Below, in pieces: positions 31,000-40,564 of a stretch of 64,000 nt of DNA. Origin of the DNA: Bremia lactucae (taxonomy: Eukaryota; Oomycota; Peronosporomycetes; Peronosporales; Peronosporaceae); contig NC_090610.1 of assembly GCF_004359215.1 (NCBI RefSeq), forward strand, positions 6,562,693-6,626,692. The letters run 5' to 3'. The position numbers and the translations under genes were made by a program. The notes beneath the pieces are model-generated. The model was not told where the DNA came from. It searched no databases and worked only from the letters and a program-made list of their open reading frames with translations. The first letter of the stretch is position 1; each line of letters begins with the position of its first letter.

Positions 31000-32200
31000 G
31001 TTACGGTTTTAGCGTCGCCACTCGCTTCCTCCGCGCATCGTCCTTTATTCAAGAAACTTATGTATCAAATCCTCTTTGAGCCGCATGGTACTGCTTTTAG
31101 TGGTCATCTCGGTGAGAAAAGACTTATGGCCCCGTGACTAGGAATTAGTGGTGGCCCAAACTGTACAAATGGGTCAGTATATGTGTTTGCACACGTAAAA
31201 ACCTGTCAACGGGTCATACCCTCGGCTCATGCAACTACGCCACTGGCCAGTTTGCCCGCACCTACTGGGTGTTAAAAGCCCATCAGTATGGATTTTGGCC
31301 TACGGAAAGATTTTTTATCTTTTTTTTTGAAAAAAACACGGGCGTCGGGGTATTTGTTGAACAATTTAGCAAAATGGCTCACTTAGGGTATGCCGTATAT
31401 CATTGACGGCACAGGTGCAGCAAAGCTATCTGTTATTATAATGATTGCGTGTTTTAACAATACGGTTTGCCAGTGGCAATTATCTCCAATTGGGACCCTC
31501 CTTTGTTACGTATTTGTTCTGGAAGTCGATCTTGCGAGCTTCGCATGAGATTGGACATGCCCACAGCGCATCAGCCACCGACCAATGGTCAGACTGAAAC
31601 TTTCAACCGCATTATTAAATACGTTCTGTGCAGTATGTATCAAAGCGCAGGAGCACAATGCTTCTGTGCTTGAGTTTGCGTTAAACAACGCTATTCTTGC
31701 CTCAACAGGGTATACTCCGTTCTATGAAAGCGATATGACCAACACATGCGTTCCGTAAACGATACAACTTCGTGATTTAGGGTTTGATGAAGGAGAAATG
31801 GCCGATCGGCTTGCTGATAGTATCGCTATTACTGTTAGAAATCATACAAGCGGATTCTCGCAAAGCGAATAACTGTCTTATGACTTGTGTGTGATACTCT
31901 TCGTCGTCGCCACCGTAATTGGTCCAATAAAGCGCGACGCAATTTGGTCTTAAAGACCGCAGACACTACGTTTGAAGGTAGGTTTAAAGCGTTAGTAAGA
32001 CCCGGCGACCGACCGCATAAGAATCAATACAGCATCTGCCTTAGCATTCGCTTGATCCTTTTGTTTGTCTTGGCTGTCAGCCATTGCCTAGCTTATACGC
32101 TTGTAATTTCTCGCAAGCTACGTAAACACTTAGTGTTCTACGTTGCTAAGTTAAGCCATAACGTGCGAGTCGTACTCATGATTTGAAGGCGCTTGCGTCG
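31000..32200 (+). pseudogene. Family-D integrase and GPY/F region, heavily broken
   Basis: The DDE core is recognised from TAHQPPTNGQTETFNRIIKY at about 31565-31625, equal to the TADHPQTDGQTERxNR block of the other families. The zinc-module and first-Asp region (31130-31400) contain many stops. Family-typical 'LVISRKLRKHLVFYVAKLSH' (near 32100-32160) corresponds to the PxxFYVGRLxxY tail. The inverted duplicate of this element is cut by the gap within this domain, at 31379. Confidence 0.65.
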
Positions 32201-32439
32201 AGATAAGCGGCTGTGCTGCAGATCGCTGCATCCTCATCAGGATGTCTAGCTGGTCCTTCAAACGAGATTAGCGACGCTCTAACGTCATACGACGGTTTTG
32301 AACCGCGTGCAGGGTGCTCTCAGTTCGAGCAAAATTTTCATGAAGAAGTTGACCTCGTGTCTTAAATCCAAGGAAGACTCCTTCGACATTTTGGCCACCT
32401 CTCGCGTTGCTCGCCGAGCAACGGAACATTTAAATCCAC

Positions 32440-32560
32440 GTGGAGAAACTTTAAAGCGACGTCGTAGCAAAGGTCAATACCAATATCTTGTTAAGTGACT
32501 TGGGTACCCTTCTTCGGAAAAGCTTGGGATTCGAGGTACACCTTCGGCAAGATTGCCCTA
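32440..32560 (+). pseudogene. Family-D chromodomain
   Basis: RRSKGQYQYLVK, then a TGA where Trp is expected, then LGYPSSEKLGIRG, matching the chromodomain core YLVKWxGYP-x-SxNxWE. After it, 32560-33573 holds no identifiable ORF on either strand; short frames at 33277-33462 and 33496-33729 on the minus strand lie where families A and C have antisense ORFs but show no similarity to them. Confidence 0.6.
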
Positions 32561-33573
32561 ACGCCGTTTACATTTTAAATGCCGCACTCAGGGTCAACTT
32601 GCATCAAACAACGCTCTCACCAATCGAGGTGAGAAAAGATGGATCCTATATCTAAACGCGGCTTGGATCCATTGTTACGTGAGCAACTGAAGCGCTACAG
32701 TGCTGGCTAGGCCTAGTCTCGCATTTTCGCTAATACGCCGCGATTAAGCGGCCTTTGGCTTTCAGCCTTTTAAAATCAAGGCGAGATTTTCATTCTAAAC
32801 TAACGTCGTTCGCATCGGCATAGTCTCTAATAGGCCAAATATTTCAAAGGCGACAGGCCCGATGGACCCGTCGAATGAACGATATTTCATATCGTTTTCC
32901 GACTCGTTTGGATATGAAGCGATCGGGATTATCCGCATTGAAGACACAGAGGCACCTCGTGCTTGATCACGCAGACGCGTCAACTACTGACGTGGCATCA
33001 TGATCAATGGCGTAAAGTATCGCTCATGGAGAGTGGCGCGTGCAGCGAGCTCCTTCGGCGTACTTGCCTTGGACTTAGAGGTCCACAGTACCCAATTACG
33101 GCTTGCAACTTCTTGGAGGCGCTCTTCCGCACTAAGTGGTATTGACTATGAGATTTGATTCATAAGGGACGCCGCCAGACAATGAGCTTGCTCCCTCCTG
33201 TGGATTGCTTTTTGCTCTTCATCGACCGAATTCGTTCCTATGAAGGGCTCTTGGCCCGGTGTCATGCGTAAAGCGGTCAACACATCCGCGACACCACATG
33301 CTGAGGACGGATCCAGAGCCCGGCGATCTTCGTCATCACGCCGAAGCGTGTTGGGTTGGACTTCTCATCCTTGTTCTCAGACGTAGTGTGACTTTTATAG
33401 TCTACACTCCAATTGTCTCCGAGGGAGGAACTAAGAACTGGGGACCCACGCGTAGATGTCATGCGACAAAAAGAATGTAAAACACAACCGTAAGGTTAGC
33501 TGTGCAGTACCCGACTCAAAGAGGCAATGAGACGCATGCCGACACTCGGTGTCAACAGTCCGATGGGGGAGGA

Positions 33574-34043
33574 TGTAATGAGGTACACTTTGGTTGGTAA
33601 ACCTGTAATGTGGTACAATTCACCTGATAAGTATAATACCCTTTCTTTATACATATAGGTAATATCACTAGATTTTGATTGTTTTTGAGTAACATGCGTG
33701 GCAGCCACCAGATAGAGTTCTAATGGCAAAATCTTTATTCGATGTGGTAATGGTTAGGTTTTAATATTTTGAAACCTTACGTTAATTTCAGCCTTCTTTT
33801 TCATCTTAAAGTTTTAGTGGCTTCTTATGGCTTGCGTTGCGATCGGTGACGTAAAAGACTTTCCTAAGGTAAATTTGCTCTCGGACACTAGTTGCCACTT
33901 AGTTCTATAAGCCACTGAGTCCCTTGAAGTATGCAAAGCTTTACGAGCTTGTATGACTCTTCAAGCTTTTTAATGTACTAGTTTTGTAGAACTAATAGAC
34001 TCTCTGAGCATTCTGACTTAAAGAGAGAGGTAGCTTCGCTACA
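33574..34043 (+). repeat. Family-D 3' LTR, diverged
   Basis: Begins TGTAATGAGGTACACTTTGG right after the polypurine tract and ends agcttcgctaca. The second half is clearly D (ggacactagttgccacttagttct, agcttgtatgactc, tttgtagaactaatagactc). The first half shows a partial internal repeat (tgtaatgaggtac / tgtaatgtggtac). 34044-34165 is unassigned. Confidence 0.75.
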
Positions 34044-34165
34044 GATCTACTATTGCACCTATTCGTCAAAGAAGCAGCGTCGAAGCTCAGCGCGAAGGTT
34101 TAAGTCAGCTGCATATTTGAAAGAGTCTCTCTCGTCGCAAATATAATTTCATATTGCTTGATTAA

Positions 34166-34597
34166 TGTAATGGGGCACTGCCGGCTTCAGTGCAAGTCCA
34201 CTTCGCACTGCTTCAGTGCGAGTGGTGCCTCACGTCACTTCACGTACACTAGCACGTGCAGAGGAAGGCTCTCTTTTAAAGAGACTTGTTCAAAGAGGTT
34301 TAAATAAATACTGTATTTAATATAATTAAGTTCTTCTGTTTCTATCTATTTATACTAACTTAAATATAAACTAGTATAAAGCATGTAATAAAGTCTTATC
34401 GTTCTCTCTTTTTTCTCGCGTCCAGTGCTGCCTGGACCACGGAGCAAGTCGATATAATGGCCTATATTGACTAATGGATGAGCTTTCCGAATATTACTAT
34501 GTTAAGCAATATCCTCCAGATATTTTCTACTTTTATGATAATATATTAATTAACGACCTTTAAGTGTTGATTGCATGTAAAGATACACTTCGTAACA
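34166..34597 (-). repeat. Family-C 3' LTR
   Basis: 432 bp, tgtaatggggcactg...cacttcgtaaca on the plus strand; nearly colinear with 19808-20249. It lacks about 18 bp of the first hairpin block but keeps TCGCACTG-CTT-CAGTGCGA. Confidence 0.9.
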
Positions 34598-34712
34598 TCA
34601 CCCTCCCTTAAAAGACATTCACTCTGACTGTCATTGAATAGAGTGGTCACTATAAGAACACTTAATAGAAACGATGTTGATTGGTCAGAACCATCATTTT
34701 TAATTTTATCGC

Positions 34713-36416
34713 ATGGTAAACGAGTCCACGCGGTATGCAAATAGTGCGACGCTTTCAGCTGCGGTACATGCAGCCACAGGTGACGCATAATTGTCTCGTG
34801 CGGCAGGTGTTTCGTCTACCGAAGTATCATCTTCTCCCGCAACTCTAAATGTTGCGGGAGCACGTGGTGAGTCACCACGTGAGCGCAACCCCTCTTTGGA
34901 GGTCGACTATGAATGTGAGTCGGACAAAATGGATGACTCGGGGAGAGCAGAACAGTCGCCTGATCGTCGTCAGGCGGCTGACTATGAGCCTTCGAATGAG
35001 GGGGCTCAATCAGAGAGACGTGCTGGTAGCATGCGCTGTAGCATGTTCGGTTCCGACGATGAGGATGATTCCTCATCCCCAGCATTCGCACATATTTCTG
35101 TGCGTGGTGATGGCGATGGCGTAAGCCACGTAATAAAAGTTCTTGTGGTACCCCTGCTTCAGTGGGTACAACTGAGGGGAGCGTAGACAACAAAATATCT
35201 CGTCTTGCCCCTGAGAAGAAGCCTGGATTTTGCCCGAACAGGTAATCAATAGCTTGCCTGGAGATACTACTCGTCACAATAAATATCCCTTGTTTATTGC
35301 GACAAAGCTACGTAGCCTTGATCCCAGCGTGAAGAACTTTCGCGCTGAGGAAGATTTTTATCTCTATGCTTCTTTAAAGCATCGATGGTACAGTGTCAGC
35401 AACAAACGAGATAAAATCTCGTTGATGCAAGCCTGGATGCGTTAATTCGCAATGTCAAAGACGTTGGATGCGAAGCCTGGCTTCAAAGATATAACGCAAT
35501 TCGCGTTAAGATTGAGACACTAACTTCAACCGGTCCAGGTTATTAATTGCATCGGTTATCTCGTCAGGCAGAACTTCCATGCCTCACGTGGGGTGATCCC
35601 TGTCCGTCTTGTGTTGACCACACGAAGCCAGTGAAAGGGGATGTCTATTCTCTTTCTTCACCCTGGGGAAGAGCTCTCATCTCTATCGAGATGCGCGATG
35701 CGATTGACGTTTTGCAATCGATTTACATGCGCCAGAGGCGCGTGTTTTGCGATGGACCTTCTGATCCATCAGACGGGTCTCGTCATACTGACGGACGAGG
35801 CCATCAACGTCAACAACCAGCTGGGAACGAGGCTCCCAGCTGTCATGCGAAGATGGATAACCGCCCTAGCGAACCAGATAACTCGTTTGCTGCCCCTTCA
35901 CACCACGGTGGTTTGCATTGCGTTTCACAAAAAACGTTGACCGCCGTGAGAATCCACCAATGGTTGTGGTGGAGGAGGAAAAATAAGATCCGAATCGTGT
36001 GTCGGATCTAGAGTCGAAGATAGACAAACTCGATCGCTTCCTCCATGATCTCGAGGAGGGTCTTAAACACAAGTGCGGTAGGCGTCACTCGTTGGAGCAG
36101 ACGGTGTAGGCTAACTATACCGAACGGTCGTTTAACCGTTCGAAGAGTGCGTACTCCATGTTGTAGTACGAACGGAAGTATCACGCTCTTTGTGATGAGC
36201 TGTCGTCCGCTTATCGCGAATCCTATCTTAGAACCCGACATGAGAATCTCCAGATTCAGCATGAGAATCTAGTACGTGGCCGCAAGAATCTTTTAGGAAT
36301 TCTTAAAAGGGTGGTCAGATCCGTCCTCGAAAGAAACCGCGTACTGATGGTAAGGGCGGAGCCGACCAACATAAAACGTACGTTGCGTTCGCATCCTACG
36401 TGGTAATTCTATTGTG
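34713..36416 (+). pseudogene. Family-C antisense ORF, gap-free copy
   Basis: ATG 34713 (MVNESTRYANSATLSAAVHA), 116 bp inside the LTR, runs against pol to the TGG-TAA at 36411-36416, about 568 codons if breaks are ignored. First stop 34788-34790; open 34791-35186; shifts near 35190 and 35440; open 35547-36011; the coiled-coil part (VSDLESKIDKLDRF..., then ALCDELSSAYRESYLRTRHE and NLQIQHENLVRGRKNLLGIL) runs to 36320 with one stop. The segment order is the same as at 20364-22789. N-terminal third: acidic, Ser/Pro-rich. C-terminal third: heptad-rich, likely a coiled coil, then a basic tail. Function unknown. Confidence 0.65.
35650..35960 (-). pseudogene. Family-C chromodomain, broken
   Basis: PPPPQPLVDSHGGQRFL on the minus strand near 35985-35935 is the linker and start of the chromodomain. 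NHRGVKGQQTSYLVRW follows in a shifted frame (35910-35866), then a stop. It lies antisense to the ORF at 34713-36416. Confidence 0.65.
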
Positions 36417-37403
36417 CACGCAATACCTCTGCGATGCAGTATACAGAATGGCCCAATGAACTAAGGAAGTAGTTTGCTGCTACCCACATTAGTGACTACA
36501 CGCTTAGGTAAGTTTACCGTAGAGAGTAGTACTAGGTCATTTATTTCAAATGAAAGAACGTTTGCTCTTCCATGTTTGTCTGCGTTCCGTTTCTGACAAT
36601 CCACGTCGTAAGCAATAGAATCCTGTACAAAACGGACTACTGATTCTAGAGCCAGCATAAATTCTTCTGCTGACTCATTTGTTTTGTCTTTTCCAGTGCG
36701 CAATGAGCGCACTTCCATGAGATCTTTATCATCTTTGATGTCGATTGCTTCGACATTGTTATCATTTGCGTCGTCGTAACTTTGGACGCGTGATGAGCAC
36801 GAACTAATACTAATTTTGCTCGTGCGAGTCCTCCCCCCCTTAAACTAGAGGATCCCTCGAATTGGGTGGGTATGCGTGGATGGCGTAAGCGATTCACGAA
36901 GAACGGTATATGCGATGTAAACGCTTACACTTAAATTCGATGGCGATTTCGACCATCGGTAAAAACTCGCTCCAATTCGGATACGATTGGATGTAATCTC
37001 GAAGTATCTCTTCGAGAACGCGATTTACGCGTTTAGTCTGACCATCTGTCTCTGGATGATCAGAAGTTGACATAGTCAGCCGTGTTCCGATCTCTCGGAA
37101 CACGGATTGCCAAAACACCGCCGTGTACCGTGGATCTCTATCTGAGACCAATTCACGAGTTGAACTGTGGAGTTTAAATACCGTGTCGATAAAGACACGG
37201 GCACAGCCCGGAGCCGTGATCGACTTTGGTACTGCAGCAAGATGTACCATCTTGCTGAATCTGTCTACAAAAACAAGGATTCCATTGTTTTTGTGATCGT
37301 CTTCGGGAAATCCGAAGATGAAGTCCATAGATACGGACTGCCAACACTCTGCCGGAAGTGGTAGAGGTTGGAGAGGTGCATGGGATGAAGAGCTAGGCTT
37401 CAC
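36330..37403 (-). pseudogene. Family-C integrase core, best preserved copy
   Basis: Open for 169 codons from 37403: ECWQSVSMDFIFGFPEDDHK, ILVFVDRFSKMVHLAAVPKS, LVSDRDPRYTAVFWQSVFRE, TSDHPETDGQTKRVNRVLEE. The DDE residues (Asp in MDF, Asp in SDRD, Glu in VLEE) are all present. The later NDLVLLSTVNLPKRVVTNVG and TFYVGRLRPYHQY (36640-36340) form the GPY/F-type tail after frame breaks. The zinc module upstream is lost. Confidence 0.85.
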
Positions 37404-37430
37404 CCGTTGACATACCTCGCAGCCATACCA

Positions 37431-38679
37431 TCCAGCCGCAAAATCGCAATGTATATATTTTCATAAACGCTAAAAAAAGCAATCAAATAGAGGCTTTCGT
37501 CGAATTCGAGAGTTGGACTCGTCCAACACATTCAGAGCAATGTGCTCTTACCCACCGATGTATGTAATGCCATCTGAACTAAAAAAACGTTCAGTGAGAG
37601 AATGCCGTTAAAAACTTCTCATTTGACCCCACGAGGTGGTAATAGGCATATTGACCACCCAGTCAGATCATGATGAAAAAAAAAGGCCACGCTACTGCCT
37701 CGTAGTTTAGAGCGCAATACCACTACAGCCGCTGTTAGAGATTAAAATACGATGAAAGAACTCGAAATGTTGTACTAGGGTTTTAACCATGGTTTGCAAA
37801 GTGGTGATGTGATGAAACGGTCATTATCAACTTATAAGGAGTGACAATCGGGCTTAAGAATTTGCATTATGGAAAAGGATTGACCTATAAGGCACTCGCG
37901 TTTACGTGGACCCCAGCCATCAAATAATTTGAAGAATTTGATCTCGTTACCCAAGGATTACGATGACATGGTGTCAACAAAAGCACCATCGGACTATTGA
38001 ATACTGAAGTCGGGCGGAGATAGTTATAACGCTCGGTCCAAAGTACTGCGTCACGAAACAATGGCCATAGCCGAGAAAAATTATGTAACGATCTCTATTT
38101 AAGACCAAGCATGAGGCTTGTCTGGTGAGAAAATATGAATTATATCAGTTGCGACTGGAACCGAGCGCAAATAGTGGTTTGTGCACCGTTCAAATTATTG
38201 AATGTGGCGACAATTTCGACCCGAACCCGATAGTTCAGTTGAACAGCAAGGGGGTAGTACGGTAAGGAGTGCCACAGACTGACACATGTTGTTATCAGTT
38301 GTCGAAAAGCTTAAAGAAATACATATAAAATAGCTTCAACACCATTTGGCACGTGCTGGAAACGAATACTGATACGACGAGGGCTATCAAAACCCTCGCT
38401 ACGTTTTATCATTGGCCGTGACTATGTCTTTAGCCAAAGGTTGGTGGCACGTGTGAGCTGCTTAAACTCGTACATAGATATGCGAAAGACGGACCACTGA
38501 TGAACATAATCACGTTGAGCACTCAGTAGTGCTTTCGAGCTTACAAGATCAAATGAGATTAAAGCAAATGGTAATAAAGTAACATTAGCCGAACGGGCTC
38601 TAAGCGGAATTATCAAATGTTAATATAATATTAAATAAAGGGAGCTGTTATGCACCACTCACTTTTCGCTAACCACCAC
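37431..38679 (+). pseudogene. Old Gypsy RT fossil
   Basis: From about 38035 the plus strand reads GPKYCVTKQWP, then RSLFKTKHEACLVRKYEL and later IASTPFGTCWKR..., which track the RT fingers and palm (GPKYCVMKQWPLPRE, STPSGMLWEW) with stops between. It is more diverged than families A-D and not assignable to one of them. 37431-38000 shows nothing recognisable. Confidence 0.5.
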
Positions 38680-39117
38680 TTAACGGGGTGTATGGCTACA
38701 TGAAATTAGCACTTAAAGGTTGTTAATTAATATATTAAAGTTAAATTAATATTTGGAGAGTAATTCTTTATGTAATAATTTTCGGAAAGCGTATCCATTG
38801 GTAGATAAAGACCATTATATCTACCTACTCCGCGGTCCAGTCAGCGCTGGACGCGCGCAAAGAGAGAAACAGATAAAACTTTATTACATGTTTTGTATTA
38901 GTTTATAAATTAAGTTAGTATTAAATAAATAGAAACAGAAGAACTTAATTACATTAAAAACAGTTTTTAAACCAACCCTCTTTAAAGCAAGTTTTTTACG
39001 AGAGTCTATCTCTGTAAGTACTAGTATAGCGTGAAGTGACGTGAGGCACTACTCGCACTGAAGCAGTGCGAAGTGGACTTGTACTGAAGCGGTACAAGTC
39101 GGCAGTGCCCCGTTACA
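38680..39117 (+). repeat. Family-C 5' LTR
   Basis: Complete LTR (t)taacggggtgtatgg...gtgccccgttaca in plus orientation, followed by the family-C leader 39118-39198 and the first gag codons (ATG GAC ATG TTA GAT). This junction defines the polarity of the family. It contains TCGCACTG-AAG-CAGTGCGA at 39053-39071 (8 bp, no mismatch). Confidence 0.9.
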
Positions 39118-39199
39118 CTTTGTAGTCCGACCAAGGACCACAGTTCTATCATCTAACATGGACATGTTAGATGATGATGGAAATACGCATCACGTTTCN
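39118..39199 (+). mobile_element. Family-C leader and gag start, cut at a single N
   Basis: 'ctttgtagtccgaccaagga' to 'gcatcacgtttc' is nearly identical to 1751-1833. It stops at base 39199, an isolated N, after which unrelated tandem-repeat DNA begins. The single N exactly at the switch suggests an assembly join. Confidence 0.8.
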
Positions 39200-39750
39200 A
39201 TTAAGCAGCAATATTAGGATTGGAAGTTACACAGGCGATATTGGTATGGAAATTTAAACAGGCAAAATTAGTATGGGAATTTAAATAGAGGAGATTAGTA
39301 TAGGAATTAAAACAGGCGAGATTAGTATGGGAATTTAAACAGGCGATATTAGTATGGAGATTTTAACAGGCAATATCAGTATGGAAATTTAAACAGGCAA
39401 ATTTAGTACGAAAACTGAACAGGCGAGATTAGTGTATGAATTTAAACAGGCGAAATAAGTGTGGGATTTAAAAAGGGAACTCACTATCGGGAATCAAGCA
39501 GGCATTATGAGTGTCGAAATTTAAGCTGGAAATATTAGTATGAGTTACATAACTTGGGAAGTTAAGAAGTGGTTCTACTATGGAAATTAAGCGGCAATGT
39601 TAGTATCGGAAGTTACACAGGCGATGTAGCACGAGAAGCTAAGAAAATATTACATCGGAGTGCTAGTAGTAATTTACTATTAGTATGTTTGATTATATAA
39701 GTTAGGAAATTAATAAGGTCTTTTACTATTGGGAAATCAATCGGCAATAG
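39200..39750 (+). repeat. Minisatellite, 27-bp unit
   Basis: The consensus unit is attagtatgggaatttaa followed by acaggcgat (27 bp). About ten fairly regular units occupy 39200-39475. To about 39750 the same words (aggcgat, ttagtatg, aagttaa) recur with variable spacing, so the array decays rightwards. It is not coding: each unit carries an in-frame TAA in at least one frame. Confidence 0.85.
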
Positions 39751-40079
39751 ACTACGCTCAAACCCTCTATCATCGGTCACGCGCAGAAAATTCGAGCAGT
39801 TGAAAAATAATTTGGCGAGAAGCTTGGCTCATTTGATCGCTGGAATAAAAATCCTACGATGACAAGCAAACTAGTCAAAGCACTTGGACGATGAACGAAA
39901 GCAAAGAATCGACAAATCGCACTTCTATACGGTGACGCGCCTTGGCACATCCTTAAAAATAGATTTATCTAATGTTGAGCTTACCTCATCTTCTGCCAAA
40001 TGCGTAGCCAAAAATTTAGCCTATGGATGCTGGAATTATTGCAGCTTGCAAACGTCGATATCGCCGCTATCAGCTGCAG
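39751..40079. other. Unassigned sequence left of the solo LTR
   Basis: A 66-codon plus frame at 39884-40079 (MDDERKQRIDKSHFYTVTRL...) is unrecognised and closed only by the inserted LTR, so the original frame may have continued at 40570. No other features seen. Confidence 0.35.
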
Positions 40080-40564
40080 TGTAGCGGAGCTACCTCGCTC
40101 CTAAAGTTAGAGGAAGACTTTCAGACTCAAAGAGTCACTTAGTTCTATTGAACTTATGGGTTTAACAACTCAGGGAGTCGTACAAGCTATTAAAGCTTAA
40201 GGAATCCGAGTTCAAGGGATTCAGGGTTTCGTAGAACCAAGTGGCAACTAGTGCCCAAGAGTATATACCTTAGAAAGGCATCTATCTCTTAAAGATCAAT
40301 GCGCAAGCCTTAGAAAGGCACTTAACGCTATAAGATCAGAAGGGGAACTGCACTTTATTTAATTATTTAAATCTAAAACCTTACCCTAGCTAATTAAAAA
40401 TAGATTTTGTACGCCAGATATTTATCTGGCGGCGACCACATTTGTTACCCATAATAAATGGGGTTTAAGGAACTAACTACTTTAAAATAAGATAAAAAGG
40501 TATTTTACCCATATAGTAAATGTACCACAACAACGGTTCTCCAACCGATGTGTGCCCCATTACA
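40080..40564 (-). repeat. Solo family-D LTR with target-site duplication
   Basis: 485 bp, TGTAGCGGAGCTACC...GTGCCCCATTACA, flanked on both sides by TGCAG (40075-40079 and 40565-40569). Intact ends plus a 5-bp duplication mean a genuine insertion whose internal part was lost by LTR-LTR recombination. It contains CGCCAGATA-TT-TATCTGGCG at 40412-40431. Confidence 0.92.

Larger units (their letters stand above)
24679..31379 (+). repeat. Left arm of a 6.7-kb inverted repeat
   Basis: Position x here corresponds to 88679 - x in the right arm (57300-64000). The two arms agree almost base for base across several unrelated segments: family-C RT, a family-A LTR scrap, an unassigned 0.9 kb, two family-D LTR pieces and the family-D body up to integrase. 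I noticed eight to ten single-base differences (for example near 25230, 25391, 26519, 29869, 30375, 30422 and 30547). The arm reaches the window edge at its outer end. Confidence 0.95.
27045..34043 (+). mobile_element. Family-D chromovirus, near complete in layout, not in frame
   Basis: Order: 5' LTR 27045-27293, PBS-like TGGTAGCACTAG at 27296, gag 27300-28320, protease 28420-28880, RT 29640-30360, RNase H 30390-30900, integrase 31000-31760, GPY/F region 31880-32200, chromodomain 32440-32560, a 1-kb 3' untranslated zone, polypurine tract gatgggggagga at 33562-33573 and 3' LTR 33574-34043. Stops and frameshifts occur in all modules, and the two LTRs differ strongly. The first 4.3 kb are duplicated in inverted orientation at 57300-61634. 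Confidence 0.85.
34166..37430 (-). mobile_element. Family-C chromovirus, second minus copy (integrase to 3' LTR)
   Basis: Contains the integrase core (37403-36894), GPY/F region (36720-36330), chromodomain region (about 35960-35650), antisense-ORF zone and 3' LTR (34597-34166). It is truncated at about 37430, just upstream of the integrase core, where unrelated decayed sequence begins. Gap-free, so it gives the true spacing of the 3' part of family C. Confidence 0.8.

Noticed and set aside
32560..33573. A third antisense ORF, in family D
   Set aside because: The position is right, but the minus-strand frames are short, stop-ridden and similar to neither the A nor the C antisense protein.
39200..39480. 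Possible CRISPR-like array
   Set aside because: Units are adjacent 27-bp tandem repeats without unique spacers, and the genome is eukaryotic.
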